DNA from: Halobaculum sp. XH14
GTDB lineage: Archaea > Halobacteriota > Halobacteria > Halobacteriales > Haloferacaceae
DNA length: 64,000 nucleotides
Reading direction: 5' to 3'
NCBI RefSeq assembly: GCF_032116555.1
Contig: NZ_CP134949.1
Span: 1,488,001-1,552,000 of the forward strand
A program made the translations under genes and the position numbers. Shown here one piece after another: positions 1-8,094 of the stretch. The stretch's first letter is position 1. Each line of letters starts with the position of its first letter. The notes under the pieces were generated by a model. It did not search any database, was not told the origin of the DNA, and saw only the letters and a program-made list of their open reading frames with translations.

Positions 1-164
1 CCGAGCGTCGCGGAGGTGACCGCGAGTTCGACGGGGCCGAGGCTGATGACGTCGAACGCGTCGAGCCAGACCGGGATGAAGATGGGGATGGAGAGCTCGT
101 AGGTGTGGACCATCCCGTGGGCCAGCATGACGAGCGCGACGATCGAGCGATCGTTTCGATTCAC
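1..164 (-). CDS. MFS transporter, N-terminal fragment
   Basis: The gene enters the window on the minus strand and only its first 54 codons are present. It begins with a GTG codon at 164-162 (V-N-R-N-D-R-S-I) and runs into hydrophobic sequence with the motif LAHGMVHTYELS followed by a second hydrophobic stretch. This pattern is typical of the first two membrane helices of a haloarchaeal major facilitator carrier. The substrate cannot be judged from the fragment. The frame stays open upstream of the GTG, so an earlier start (for example GTG at 212-210) is possible, but that part looks non-coding. Confidence 0.6.
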   Translation of the reverse strand, partial: MNRNDRSIVALVMLAHGMVHTYELSIPIFIPVWLDAFDVISLGPVELAVTSATL

Positions 165-328
165 TAGTTCGGCGTGCGGGACTGGCGCACCTGTAAGCGT
201 CGGTTGCGGCACATTGGGGTTCGAAGGTTTAGGTCCGAGCGACTCGATCCCGAGAGGTTTGCCTACCGAATCGTTCGTTATATTACGAAACCCCGAGACG
301 ATGGTGTATCTGTCCGCAGTCACGGAGT

Positions 329-1081
329 ATGTCCGAAAAAATAACCGTAAGGCGGCAAACTCGAGGGACTGATCCACTCGCGGTCTCGATAGTTATTCCG
401 ACGTACAATGAGTCCGAGACCATCGGCTCCGTCGTCAAGGGGGCTATCGCTGCTCTCTCGGGGTATTCGTTCGAGGTCCTTGTTGTCGATGACAGTAGCC
501 CCGACCAGACGGCACAGACAGTCAGACGTGAGTTCGAGAACGACTTTCGTATCACCGTTGTCGAACGCAGTAGTAAGCAGGGCCGTGCGAGCGCGGTGGT
601 AGAGGGGATCGAGCGCTCCGAAGCCGACATCGTTGCTGTACTCGACGGTGACGGCCAGCACCCGCCGGACGTTCTCCCCGAGCTATTCACGAATGTTAAT
701 TCTGGCACATGTTCCGTCGCAGTTGCATCACGGTACCGGGCCGGTTCGGCAGTTCAGTGTTCACTCCCCCGGGAGGCGATCAGTCGGGCCAGTACTCGAC
801 TGGCGAAGATGAGTTGCGAGCAACTCAGGCCGCTTTCGGATCCACTCAGCGGACTGTTCGTTGCCGATAAATCCTGTCTGTTCGACATAGAGATTTCCGG
901 ATACGGACTGAAAATCCTCCCGGAAGTACTCGCACAGGTGGGTAGCGATGCGGTAATCGAGGTCCCCTACCGCTTCGATAGGCGAGCCGCCGGCCGAAGC
1001 ACCGTGTCACTCCGGACCGGCGTCGCGTTTCTCCATCACATACTCCGGGTCGGCCGCGGAAATTTCGGGACAGTAGAGTGA
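329..1081 (+). CDS. GT2 family glycosyltransferase (DPM1-like)
   Basis: A 250-residue family 2 glycosyltransferase with a GT-A fold, likely transferring a sugar from a nucleotide sugar to a polyprenyl phosphate. The N-terminal VSIVIPTYNE (19-28), DDSSPD (54-59) and the metal-binding DGDGQHPPD (106-114) are the classic dolichol-phosphate mannose synthase motifs. There is no clear C-terminal membrane domain, and the length fits the short soluble DPM1 type. The gene is less GC-rich than its neighbours and its stop codon directly abuts the stop codon of the convergent membrane protein gene, so the two may form a small acquired unit. The donor sugar and acceptor are unknown. Confidence 0.8.
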   Translation: MSEKITVRRQTRGTDPLAVSIVIPTYNESETIGSVVKGAIAALSGYSFEVLVVDDSSPDQTAQTVRREFENDFRITVVERSSKQGRASAVVEGIERSEADIVAVLDGDGQHPPDVLPELFTNVNSGTCSVAVASRYRAGSAVQCSLPREAISRASTRLAKMSCEQLRPLSDPLSGLFVADKSCLFDIEISGYGLKILPEVLAQVGSDAVIEVPYRFDRRAAGRSTVSLRTGVAFLHHILRVGRGNFGTVE

Positions 1082-1603
1082 TTATTCCGGGACCGTAATC
1101 TCCTCGTACCATTCGGAGTGTTTGCCCTGGTGATACGAGACGTAGAGAAAGACGGTAGAACCCAGGATGAGGAGGATCATCCCGCCCCCGCCGAACCACC
1201 ACCAGACGGTGTCGGATACGGACGTCGAAAGCAGCCAGGAGAACGCACCTCCAGCGGTAAATACGCTGGCGACTAACATTCCTTTGGCGTTTTTCGTCAT
1301 ATCCTTCCCCTTCTCGAACACTTCTGAGTCGTTCCGGCTCACGCCACAGGAGAACACCGTGTTCGCTACACTGAAGGTGTGAAACGAGATGGACGTACTC
1401 AGGGTCGCAAGCGTAAATGCGCCGACGACGGAGACGCTCTTGCTGTCGATCAGGAACAGCGCGGACAACGCAACCGAGGCGACAATCTGTATGCTCCCCA
1501 CCGCTACCCATGCCTCCCTTCCACGAAACGTCTCGAGCCGTGAGTAGAAGGCATCGAGTGCGTTTCCCGCACCATCTGACCTGTTAGAGCCTGAATCAGT
1601 CAC
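1082..1603 (-). CDS. four-helix membrane protein of unknown function
   Basis: A 173-residue protein with four predicted membrane helices, roughly at residues 31-53, 55-86, 104-125 and 131-156, and a charged N-terminal region. I do not recognise a family. A cytoplasmic or extracellular loop between helices 2 and 3 carries N-D-S-E-V-F-E-K-G-K-D. The gene is convergent with the glycosyltransferase, with zero bases between the two stop codons (TGA at 1079-1081 and TAA on the minus strand from 1084 to 1082). Base composition is lower in GC than the bulk of the window, as for the glycosyltransferase. It may work with that enzyme in cell-surface glycan assembly, but this is only a guess from position. 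Confidence 0.6.
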   Translation of the reverse strand: MTDSGSNRSDGAGNALDAFYSRLETFRGREAWVAVGSIQIVASVALSALFLIDSKSVSVVGAFTLATLSTSISFHTFSVANTVFSCGVSRNDSEVFEKGKDMTKNAKGMLVASVFTAGGAFSWLLSTSVSDTVWWWFGGGGMILLILGSTVFLYVSYHQGKHSEWYEEITVPE

Positions 1604-1731
1604 GATGAGTACACCTATCGTTTCGGTCCCGAATGCGTAGCTTCATAATTTTTCCTCCCGAAACCGGGGGACTCAGTCGGCGCTTCCGAGGAACGAAACA
1701 CCTAATCCGAGCCCGTCTGTACGCAGTTGCA

Positions 1732-2052
1732 ATGAGCGCGCAGGACTGGCCACACGACCCGGACGGCGAGCAGGGTAGCGAGGGTCGACGCAAGTACGGC
1801 CACGCGGTGCTGGTGAAGAACGTCGACGAGGAGGAGGACTTCCCGCTTCGGGCCGGCGACTACGCCGAGGAGTACGGTGACTACCCGGTTCGGCTCGACG
1901 CCGACACCGTCGTCTCCGTCGAGGACATCTTCGCCGGCATCGACGACGACGAGGTGTACGACGACATCGTCGCGTTCCACAAGGCGGTCGGGGCCGCCAT
2001 GCGCGAACAGGGCTACTGGACCTACGAGGGCGCCGACGCCTTCCTGGAGTAG
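1732..2052 (+). CDS. DUF5785-type haloarchaeal protein
   Basis: A small acidic soluble protein of 106 residues starting MSAQDWPHDPDG. The pattern of an N-terminal WPHDPDGE-x-GSEG, then KYGHA and KNVDEEEDFPL, recalls the haloarchaea-only family I know as DUF5785; its function is unknown. The frame is open upstream to 1633, but the upstream residues (MRSFIIFPPETGG) are unlike a haloarchaeal protein and the sequence there is AT-richer, so ATG at 1732 is chosen. It is followed by a convergent uridine kinase gene. Confidence 0.75.
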   Translation: MSAQDWPHDPDGEQGSEGRRKYGHAVLVKNVDEEEDFPLRAGDYAEEYGDYPVRLDADTVVSVEDIFAGIDDDEVYDDIVAFHKAVGAAMREQGYWTYEGADAFLE

Positions 2053-2140
2053 CACTCGACGGCAGGGTCCCGGGGACTCTCCTCCCGTTCGGATCGGTCC
2101 GTGGTCGCGCCCGGCGGATCGACCACGCCGTCCCGGATGC

Positions 2141-2827
2141 TCACTCGACGTCGAGCTGTCCGCCGGTGACGCGTTTTTCGAGCGCGCCACGTTCCCAGGT
2201 GCGCGTCGCGTCGCCGGCGATCTCGTTTTCGATCCGCTCCTCCAGGAGGTTGATCGCCATCGAGTTCGCCCCCTCGGGGATGATGAGGTCGGCGTGTTTC
2301 TTCGTCGGCTCGATGAACTGCTCGTGCATCGGCTTCACCGTCGAGAGGTACTGGTCGATGACGCCCTCGAGGTCGCGGCCCCGGTCCACGACGTCGCGCT
2401 CGATGCGCCGGAGGATGCGCACGTCGGCGTCCGTTTCGACGTAGAGCCGGAGGTCGAGCATGTCGTTGATCCGCTCGTCGTACAGCGCCAGGATCCCCTC
2501 CAGGATGATGACGTCCGTGGGCTCGACCGGGACCGACTCGTCCTTCCGGTTGTGTACCTCGAAGTCGTACTGTGGCATCTCGACCCGCTGGCCGGAGAGC
2601 AGCGTCTCGAGGTGGTCGCGGAGCAACGCCCACTCGAACGCGTCCGGGTGGTCGTAGTTGATCTCCTCGCGCTCGTCGAGGTCGAGGTGCGAGAGGTCCT
2701 CGTAGTAGTTGTCGAGCGGGATTCGCGTCACCGAGTCCACCACGTTCTCGGTAATGAGCCGTGAGACGGTCGTCTTGCCGGCACCGGTACCCCCGGCGAT
2801 GCCGACGACGAACGAGGGGTAGGTCAT
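2141..2827 (-). CDS. udk: uridine kinase
   Basis: A 228-residue P-loop kinase that phosphorylates uridine and cytidine to UMP and CMP using a nucleoside triphosphate, part of pyrimidine salvage in the cytoplasm. The Walker A motif GGTGAGKTT lies at residues 12-20. Downstream are the conserved PLDNYYEDL segment, the YDHPDAFEW segment typical of uridine kinases, and ILEGILALYDERI. The start at 2827 (MTYPSFVVGIAGG) places the P-loop at the usual distance from the N-terminus; an open extension to 2938 looks non-coding. Length matches the family. It is transcribed away from the binding-protein gene at 3215. Confidence 0.92.
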   Translation of the reverse strand: MTYPSFVVGIAGGTGAGKTTVSRLITENVVDSVTRIPLDNYYEDLSHLDLDEREEINYDHPDAFEWALLRDHLETLLSGQRVEMPQYDFEVHNRKDESVPVEPTDVIILEGILALYDERINDMLDLRLYVETDADVRILRRIERDVVDRGRDLEGVIDQYLSTVKPMHEQFIEPTKKHADLIIPEGANSMAINLLEERIENEIAGDATRTWERGALEKRVTGGQLDVE

Positions 2828-3214
2828 CGTCCGATACCGCGGCGCCCGACGGTTTGAACGCATCGTTCGTACTTCGGAGAACGTGCGTATTTTCGGAACT
2901 CGTTCGTTCCCGAGGACCCGTCCGGCCCGCGCCCTCACGACGACGGTGGGTCGTGGCTCGGGTGCAGTCGGACCGTCGGCGTGGGGGACCTCCGAGTGGC
3001 CACGGCCAGGGGGCCCCGGGTGCTGACTGGAGGCCCGTCGCTGACCGACTCACTCGTGACCGGGTTTCGAGCGTTCGATCCCGCTTACTGTTGGAAGAAT
3101 ACCACCACTGTTCGGGCAACCGTCGGAGAACGCACCATACCCCCTGCAAATCGGTAGATGGCTAGTACCATCACATCGGACAACTTTATAACCGGTTGGG
3201 GCATGTTCGACTAT
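2828..3214. other. intergenic region between udk and binding-protein gene
   Basis: A 387-base divergent gap. The only feature I can support is the TATA element at 3185-3190 close to its right end. No convincing small gene is visible; the open frames across it have atypical arginine- and serine-rich products. Confidence 0.5.
3185..3190 (+). promoter_or_regulatory. TATA element giving a leaderless binding-protein mRNA
   Basis: The sequence TTTATA in the context CAACTTTATAACC sits about 27 bases before ATG 3215. Archaeal TATA boxes are normally centred 26-27 bases before the transcription start, so the mRNA would begin at or beside this ATG. This argues for 3215 over the ATG codons at 3158 and 3203. 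Confidence 0.6.
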
Positions 3215-4546
3215 ATGGTACGTGATATCGACCGTCGTGACGTGCTGAAGAGCGTCGGAGGCGCTGGCGTCGTCGGCCTCGCCGGCTGTATTACCCAGGA
3301 CGGAAACGGCGGGGACGCGACCCCGACCGAAGGGGACGCCGGCGACGGTGACACGGACGGCGACGCCGAAACCGACACGCCGGAGGACTCGGGCGGCGAG
3401 TCCCGCACCATCAACCACGGCGTGCTGATGCCGGTCACGGGCGACCTCGCGTCGCTCGGCGGCCCGATCCGTGACGGCGCGATCCTCCCGGCGGCGGTGC
3501 TGGAGGACGCGGACATTCCGGTCACGATCGAGCTTCAGGAGGAGGACACCCAGACAGACCCGCAGGCTGGCGTTCAGGCGGCGAGTTCGTTCGCCAGCGC
3601 GGGGACGCCATCCGTCACCGGCGCGGCGTCCTCGGCGGTGAGCCTCCAGGTGTACCAGCAGACGTTCATCCCGAACGGCATCGTCGGCTGTTCGCCGGCC
3701 TCGACGTCCCCGGCGATCACCGACCTCGACGACGACGACCTGATCTACCGGACCTGCCCCTCGGACGCGCTCCAGGGTGAGGTCATGGCACAGGTCGCGA
3801 CCGAGGAGCTCGGCGACTCCTCGGCGTCGGTGCTGTTCCTGAACAACGACTACGGCCAGGCGCTGAAGGACTCGTTCGTCAGCGCGTACGAGAGCGGCGA
3901 CGGTTCGGTTCAGTCCGAGGTCGCCTTCGAACCCGAGCAGTCCTCGTACTCGTCGCCGCTCTCGGAGGTCATGAGCGGCGACCCGTCGCTGCTGGTCGTC
4001 ATCGGCTACCCGGCGTCCGGGATCCAGATCTTCCGTGACTTCTACGCCGACTACGGTACCGAGACCAACATCATGGTCACGGACGGCCTCCGCGACTCGA
4101 CGCTCCCCGACGAGGTCGGCAACGACATGGCGAACGTCTACGGGACGGCCCCGCTCGCGCAGGGCCCCGGCCAGGAGGCGTTCGTCGAGCAGTACGAGAG
4201 CGAGTACGACCGTGCGCCGGGCGTGTTCAACGCCCAGGCGTACGACGCGACCGCCGTCTGCCTGCTCGCCAACGCGGCGGCCGGCGAGAACGACGGCAAC
4301 GCGATCAAGGAGCAGCTGAGGGCCGTGGCGAACCCGAACGACGGGACGGAGATCACCGCCGCGAACCTCGCGGAGGGGATCCGGCTGGCCGCCGAGGGCG
4401 AAGCCGTCTACTACACCGGCGCGTCCTCGAGCGTCGACTTCGACGAGAACGGCGACATGACCGCCGTGACCTACGAGTACTTCCAGTACAACACGGACGT
4501 CGAGAACAACATCGAGACGGTCAGCACGATCGACTTCCAGGCGTAA
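3215..4546 (+). CDS. ABC transporter substrate-binding lipoprotein (LivK type)
   Basis: A 443-residue secreted binding protein of the branched-chain amino acid/urea type (periplasmic-binding family 6). A twin-arginine signal (RRDVLK at residues 7-12) and a lipobox LAGC ending at Cys25 predict Tat export and lipid anchoring outside the membrane. An acidic Gly/Asp/Thr linker follows. The mature domain starts near GVLMPVTGDLASLG and includes LFLNNDYGQAL, a usual ligand-pocket region. No permease or ATPase genes lie beside it, which is unusual for this class; partners must be elsewhere. Start 3215 is chosen because of the TATA box 27 bases upstream and the signal-peptide layout. The ligand cannot be named. 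Confidence 0.85.
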   Translation: MVRDIDRRDVLKSVGGAGVVGLAGCITQDGNGGDATPTEGDAGDGDTDGDAETDTPEDSGGESRTINHGVLMPVTGDLASLGGPIRDGAILPAAVLEDADIPVTIELQEEDTQTDPQAGVQAASSFASAGTPSVTGAASSAVSLQVYQQTFIPNGIVGCSPASTSPAITDLDDDDLIYRTCPSDALQGEVMAQVATEELGDSSASVLFLNNDYGQALKDSFVSAYESGDGSVQSEVAFEPEQSSYSSPLSEVMSGDPSLLVVIGYPASGIQIFRDFYADYGTETNIMVTDGLRDSTLPDEVGNDMANVYGTAPLAQGPGQEAFVEQYESEYDRAPGVFNAQAYDATAVCLLANAAAGENDGNAIKEQLRAVANPNDGTEITAANLAEGIRLAAEGEAVYYTGASSSVDFDENGDMTAVTYEYFQYNTDVENNIETVSTIDFQA

Positions 4547-4773
4547 CTCCACCCGCGATCCGAATTTTTCGCCGACCGCCGACACGGGCTCTCACCGTCG
4601 AGCGGCGCGTACGCGCGCCGACCACCCGCGCTCGGCCGTGCCTCGCTCCGTCGATGCGATCTGTGGTCCCCTGGTTCCGTTGCTGGCCTCGTGTCCGTCG
4701 TTCACGGGCTCGTACCGGCAATCGCGCTCGCTACCCTGGGGTTTACGCCCCGGTACTCGTACCCACCCACGAG

Positions 4774-5922
4774 ATGCACGTACTCAGAAACGGGACGGTC
4801 GTGGACGCCGACGGCGTCCGCGAGGCCGACGTCGCCATCGAGGACGGCGACATCGTCGCCGTGGGCGACGTGGGCGACGGCGACGAGGAGACGGACGTGT
4901 CGGGGCAGTTCGTCGCCCCGGGACTCATCGACTGTCACGTCCACCTGATGATGGACGGCCGGCCGGACGTCGCCTCCGCGATCACCGAGAGCGACTTCGA
5001 TCACGCGTACGTGGCCGCCGAGAACCTCCGGGCCGCGGTCGAAGCAGGGGTGACCACGGTCCGCGACCTGGGCGGGACGGGAACCCTCGCGCTCGACGCC
5101 GGCAACGCGGTCGCGGACGGTCGCCTCGTCGGCCCCCGCGTGCTCGCGTGCGGGCAGAACGTGACGATGACCGGCGGTCACGGCCACTGGTTCGGACGCG
5201 AGGCCGACGGTCCGGCGGAGGTCAGACGCGCCGCCCGCGAGCAACTCAAGCGCGGCGCGGACGTGATCAAGTGCATGGCCACCGGCGGCGTCCTCACCGA
5301 GGGAGCCCAGACGGGCGCGCCCGAACTGACCTTCGAGGAGATCGAGGCGGCAGTCGAAGCCGCATCGGCGAAGGGGGTCCCCACCGCCGCGCACGCCCAC
5401 GGGAAGGAGGGCCTGTTGAACGCCGTCGAGGCGGGCATCACGAGCATCGAGCACGGCACGTTCATGGACCGGGAGGCCGCGGCGGCGATGGCCGAGGCGG
5501 ACACCTGGTGGGTCCCGACGGCGTGTGCGGTGTTCAACATCGTCGAGAACCCGGACGCCGGCATCCCCGACTCCGCGATGGCCAAGGCCGAGGCGGCCGT
5601 CGACTCGTTCGTCACCTCGTTCGACCACACCGCCGCCGAGGGCGTCAGGGTCGCCATGGGGACCGACGCCGGGACCCCGTTCAACTACTTCGGTGACATC
5701 CCCCAGGAGATGAGCTACATGGTCGAGTACGGGATGACGCCCGGGGAAGCGCTCGAGGCGGCGACCGTGAACGCCGCCGAACTCTGCGGGCTCGACGACG
5801 TCGGGAGGGTCACGGAGCAGTTCCGCGCGGACCTCGTCGTGCTGGCGGAGAACCCCGCCGAGGACGCCGACGCCTGGGTCGACCCGGCCCACGTGTTCGC
5901 CGACGGCGAGAAGGTCGTCTGA
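4774..5922 (+). CDS. metal-dependent amidohydrolase (imidazolonepropionase/prolidase-like)
   Basis: A 382-residue amidohydrolase-superfamily enzyme with a TIM-barrel binuclear metal site. Visible metal ligands are H55 and H57 in DCHVH, K166 in IKCMATGG (the lysine expected to be carboxylated), H207 in AAHAHG, H227 in SIEHG and D298 in MGTDAGTP. This set and the KCMATGG motif match the subgroup containing metal-dependent Xaa-Pro dipeptidases and imidazolonepropionase-like enzymes. The substrate is probably a dipeptide or cyclic amide, but cannot be set from sequence. The start at 4774 (MHVLRNGTVVDADG) is the family N-terminus; the 40 upstream codons look non-coding. A hairpin follows the stop codon by six bases. 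Confidence 0.85.
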   Translation: MHVLRNGTVVDADGVREADVAIEDGDIVAVGDVGDGDEETDVSGQFVAPGLIDCHVHLMMDGRPDVASAITESDFDHAYVAAENLRAAVEAGVTTVRDLGGTGTLALDAGNAVADGRLVGPRVLACGQNVTMTGGHGHWFGREADGPAEVRRAAREQLKRGADVIKCMATGGVLTEGAQTGAPELTFEEIEAAVEAASAKGVPTAAHAHGKEGLLNAVEAGITSIEHGTFMDREAAAAMAEADTWWVPTACAVFNIVENPDAGIPDSAMAKAEAAVDSFVTSFDHTAAEGVRVAMGTDAGTPFNYFGDIPQEMSYMVEYGMTPGEALEAATVNAAELCGLDDVGRVTEQFRADLVVLAENPAEDADAWVDPAHVFADGEKVV

Positions 5923-5928
5923 GTGAAC

Positions 5929-5950
5929 CGGGGTTCAGGATCGAACCCCG
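5929..5950 (+). other. 8-bp hairpin just after the amidohydrolase gene
   Basis: Arms CGGGGTTC (5929-5936) and GAACCCCG (5943-5950) are perfectly complementary around a 6-base loop. It lies six bases after the amidohydrolase stop codon, where a 3'-end processing or termination hairpin could act, although no U-tract follows. Read on the minus strand the arms are embedded in a tRNA-like stretch. Confidence 0.45.
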
Positions 5951-6069
5951 TGAGTCGCGGAGTCCATCGGCCGTGCGCGCGCCAATCCGCCACACGGCGG
6001 GGTCGAAGCGACACCGTTTTAATCCGGTCCGCGCTACCTGTGAGTGCACACCGACGCGGTGTGACGGAC

Positions 6070-6144
6070 GCTCTGGTGGTGTAGTCCGGCCAATCATATC
6101 ACCCTCTCACGGTGATGACCGGGGTTCGAATCCCCGCCGGAGCA
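6070..6144 (+). tRNA. tRNA-Glu (CTC)
   Basis: The acceptor arm GCTCTGG (6070-6076) pairs with CCGGAGC (6137-6143), followed by discriminator A6144. The anticodon stem TCACC/GGTGA closes the loop CTCTCAC, giving anticodon CTC for GAG codons. The T arm is CGGGG-TTCGAAT-CCCCG (6120-6136). CCA is not encoded and no intron is seen. A T-rich stretch (TTTCTC) follows immediately. Confidence 0.95.
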
Positions 6145-6183
6145 TTTCTCCTTCGACGGTGCCTCCCGCAGCGGCGGGCGGGC

Positions 6184-6459
6184 TCACGACCGGATCTTCT
6201 CGACGATCTCCTCGGCTCGCTCCCGGGCTTCGTCGTCGTCCTGCACCCCGTCGGTCGGGACCAGCACGGCCTGGACGACCCAGTCGTCGCCCTCCTCCGG
6301 GTGGCCGGTCCGGACCTCGCTGCCTTCCACGACCGACCCGGCCGGCTCCTCGGCCCAGTCCGGCGTTCGGATCGCGTCGAACTCGTCCGGGTCCCGGAAG
6401 CGGACGTGGTAGTAGTCGTCGGTTCGCTCGATCGCTCGGGCGGACGGTGACTCCGACAT
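6184..6459 (-). CDS. small acidic haloarchaeal protein, unknown
   Basis: A 91-residue soluble acidic protein beginning MSESPSARAIERTDD and ending EEIVEKIRS. It contains YYHVRFRDPDEFDAIRTPDWA and DDWVVQAVLVP, which read as a compact beta-rich fold with a C-terminal helix. I recognise the style of a conserved haloarchaeal hypothetical but no function. ATG at 6459 is preferred over 6486 because the residues upstream (MRVRAPGGT) are atypical. It lies between tRNA-Glu and the Cys-rich protein gene. Confidence 0.6.
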   Translation of the reverse strand: MSESPSARAIERTDDYYHVRFRDPDEFDAIRTPDWAEEPAGSVVEGSEVRTGHPEEGDDWVVQAVLVPTDGVQDDDEARERAEEIVEKIRS

Positions 6460-6546
6460 GGTTCCCCCTGGGGCCCGGACGCGCAAGAGGGACGGGCCGA
6501 CATACGCAAGCGCCGCGCGAAAAATGTGGCCGCGACGGGTCGGCGG

Positions 6547-7317
6547 TCAGTACTGCTGGGCTCCCTGCGTTCCCTGGGCCGCCTGCGGGCCAGTGGCTTC
6601 CTGACGCTCCATCGACTCCAGCATCGACCACGTCGAGTCGACGGCGCGCCGCAGGACGCTCGCGCACTCCCGACAGTGGTCCTGCTGGTGTCGAGCGCAC
6701 TCGTTCGCACACTCCTGAGCGACGAGCGCGAACGTCTCGGCCAGTTCGGGACCGAACGGGGAATCCCGGGCCATGAATCGGACGTTCTGCCCCGCGAGAT
6801 CGGCGACGTCGCGGCAGAGCCGAACGCAGGTCGCCATCTCCGGCCCCTCGTCGAGACAGCGGTCGGCACACCACTCGCAGACGTTGCCGGCCTGGACGAA
6901 GTCGTGGAGCGCGAGTCGCATCTCGCCCGTGAGCGACGCCTCGAACTCCTCCGAGACCGCCCTCCCGGGTTCCAGTCCGGCCGATGATCCAGGCTGTCGC
7001 CCCGAGAACTGTGTCTGCTGTGTTTCCCCTTGCTGGCTGGGGAACTGCGTCGGCTGCCTTCCACCTTGCTGGGCGGGCGACCCCGTCGACTGGGCTCCCC
7101 CTTGCTGGGCGGAGGGCCCTTTCTGCTGTGCGTTCGGCTGTTGACCCGAGAACTGGGCCGGCTGTGTGCCCGGCTGCTGGCCCGAGAACTGACCCTGCGC
7201 TCTCGTCGGCTGCTGGTCCGTCCGACCGCCCCGTTGTTCGCGGGGGCCGGCATAACCGGTCGCTCGTCGTCCCCTTTCGCCGGATCCCGCCCGTGGCTGG
7301 ATCTCTGGCTGGGACAT
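6547..7317 (-). CDS. Cys-rich four-helix copper-storage-like protein (DUF326) with Gln-rich N-terminus
   Basis: The C-terminal half (about residues 120-235) is a DUF326-type four-helix bundle with nine cysteines at 147, 150, 154, 164, 168, 203, 207, 215 and 218, spaced CxxCxxxC, CxxxC, CxxxC and CxxC. This matches the cytosolic copper storage proteins (Csp), whose thiols line the bundle core and bind Cu(I). The first 115 residues are a disordered Gln/Gly/Pro-rich tract with repeats of the type QFSGQQP and AQQGG, not part of the usual domain. There is no signal peptide. The PRC-barrel gene lies one base upstream on the same strand, so the two are probably cotranscribed. Metal binding is inferred from family knowledge. 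Confidence 0.75.
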   Translation of the reverse strand: MSQPEIQPRAGSGERGRRATGYAGPREQRGGRTDQQPTRAQGQFSGQQPGTQPAQFSGQQPNAQQKGPSAQQGGAQSTGSPAQQGGRQPTQFPSQQGETQQTQFSGRQPGSSAGLEPGRAVSEEFEASLTGEMRLALHDFVQAGNVCEWCADRCLDEGPEMATCVRLCRDVADLAGQNVRFMARDSPFGPELAETFALVAQECANECARHQQDHCRECASVLRRAVDSTWSMLESMERQEATGPQAAQGTQGAQQY

Positions 7318-7318
7318 G

Positions 7319-7564
7319 TTACAGGTCCCGCTTGAGCCGCACTTCGTCGCCGGTGATCGCGTCGATCTTCGATTCGTCGAGCGGATAGTCGTCGTCGTCC
7401 CGGTCGCTCCACCCGAGCTTCGACATGATCCGCTCTGCCATTCCCGGGTCCGGATCGACGTATCCGGTGCCGCCCCTGACGTCCGAAATCATGCCGATCC
7501 TGTCGCCGTTGGCGTTTACCACGCGCTTCCCCTGATCGTCGTCCGAAAGTGTTCGTTGTGCCAT
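7319..7564 (-). CDS. small PRC-barrel domain protein
   Basis: An 81-residue protein starting MAQRTLSDDDQGKRVVNANG. The segment GKRVVNANGDRIGMISDVRGGTGYVDPDPG has the beta-strand pattern of PRC-barrel domains, which bind partners in RNA processing and photosynthesis proteins and are abundant as tiny proteins in haloarchaea. The middle part GMAERIMSKLGW is helical. The stop codon is one base before the start of the Cys-rich protein gene, so the two genes form an operon. ATG at 7564 is chosen; the upstream open frame to 7843 looks non-coding. Confidence 0.7.
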   Translation of the reverse strand: MAQRTLSDDDQGKRVVNANGDRIGMISDVRGGTGYVDPDPGMAERIMSKLGWSDRDDDDYPLDESKIDAITGDEVRLKRDL

Positions 7565-8025
7565 AGTGAGTGTCCTGTCGGTTTCGACGTCCGTGCAGTC
7601 GCAGTGATCGTCTCCCAGTCCGTCGGTTCGAACGGTCGGTCCGATGCTCGCCCGGGGGGAGCCGCCCCGCATCCGGGCGACGTTGGCCCGTCGCCGCTGA
7701 GAGACTTTGTTATAGTTTTCGTAGTCCGGCGACGCCCTGCCGCCGATCCGTCGACGAATCAGTACGAGAGAACTACCCGACACGTCGGTCCCCCGGTCCG
7801 GATCGGCCGGCCGACTCGGAACCACGCCCCACGCTCCCTCCACCGTTCATCGACGGCCGCTCTCGGCGGCTCTCGGTGGCGACAAGCCGAGGTTACCGGC
7901 GGAGTCGGCAGCGGGAGGCTCTCCAGGGTCGACTTACGACGATGGACGGCCACGGTACTGTCTCGTTCCTGAACGGACCCGGGGCGCCGCGAGTACAAAT
8001 TCAGTGGACTTCCGTTCGAATCGGC

Positions 8026-8039
8026 TTGTCCTAGGACAA
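8026..8039. promoter_or_regulatory. perfect 14-base palindrome, candidate operator
   Basis: TTGTCCTAGGACAA is a perfect palindrome about 95 bases before the winged-helix regulator start at 8135. Such a site suits a dimeric repressor, perhaps the product of the gene itself. This is inference from symmetry and position only. Confidence 0.4.
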
Positions 8040-8075
8040 CCAGGATTTTGTGGGGGTCGCCGTACCGTTCGAATT

Positions 8076-8094
8076 CCCCCGCTGTCGTCGGGGG
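8076..8094 (+). other. GC-rich hairpin upstream of regulator gene
   Basis: The arms CCCCCG (8076-8081) and CGGGGG (8089-8094) flank a 7-base loop. It is 40 bases before ATG 8135 and could be a DNA operator or, if transcribed, a leader structure. Confidence 0.3.
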
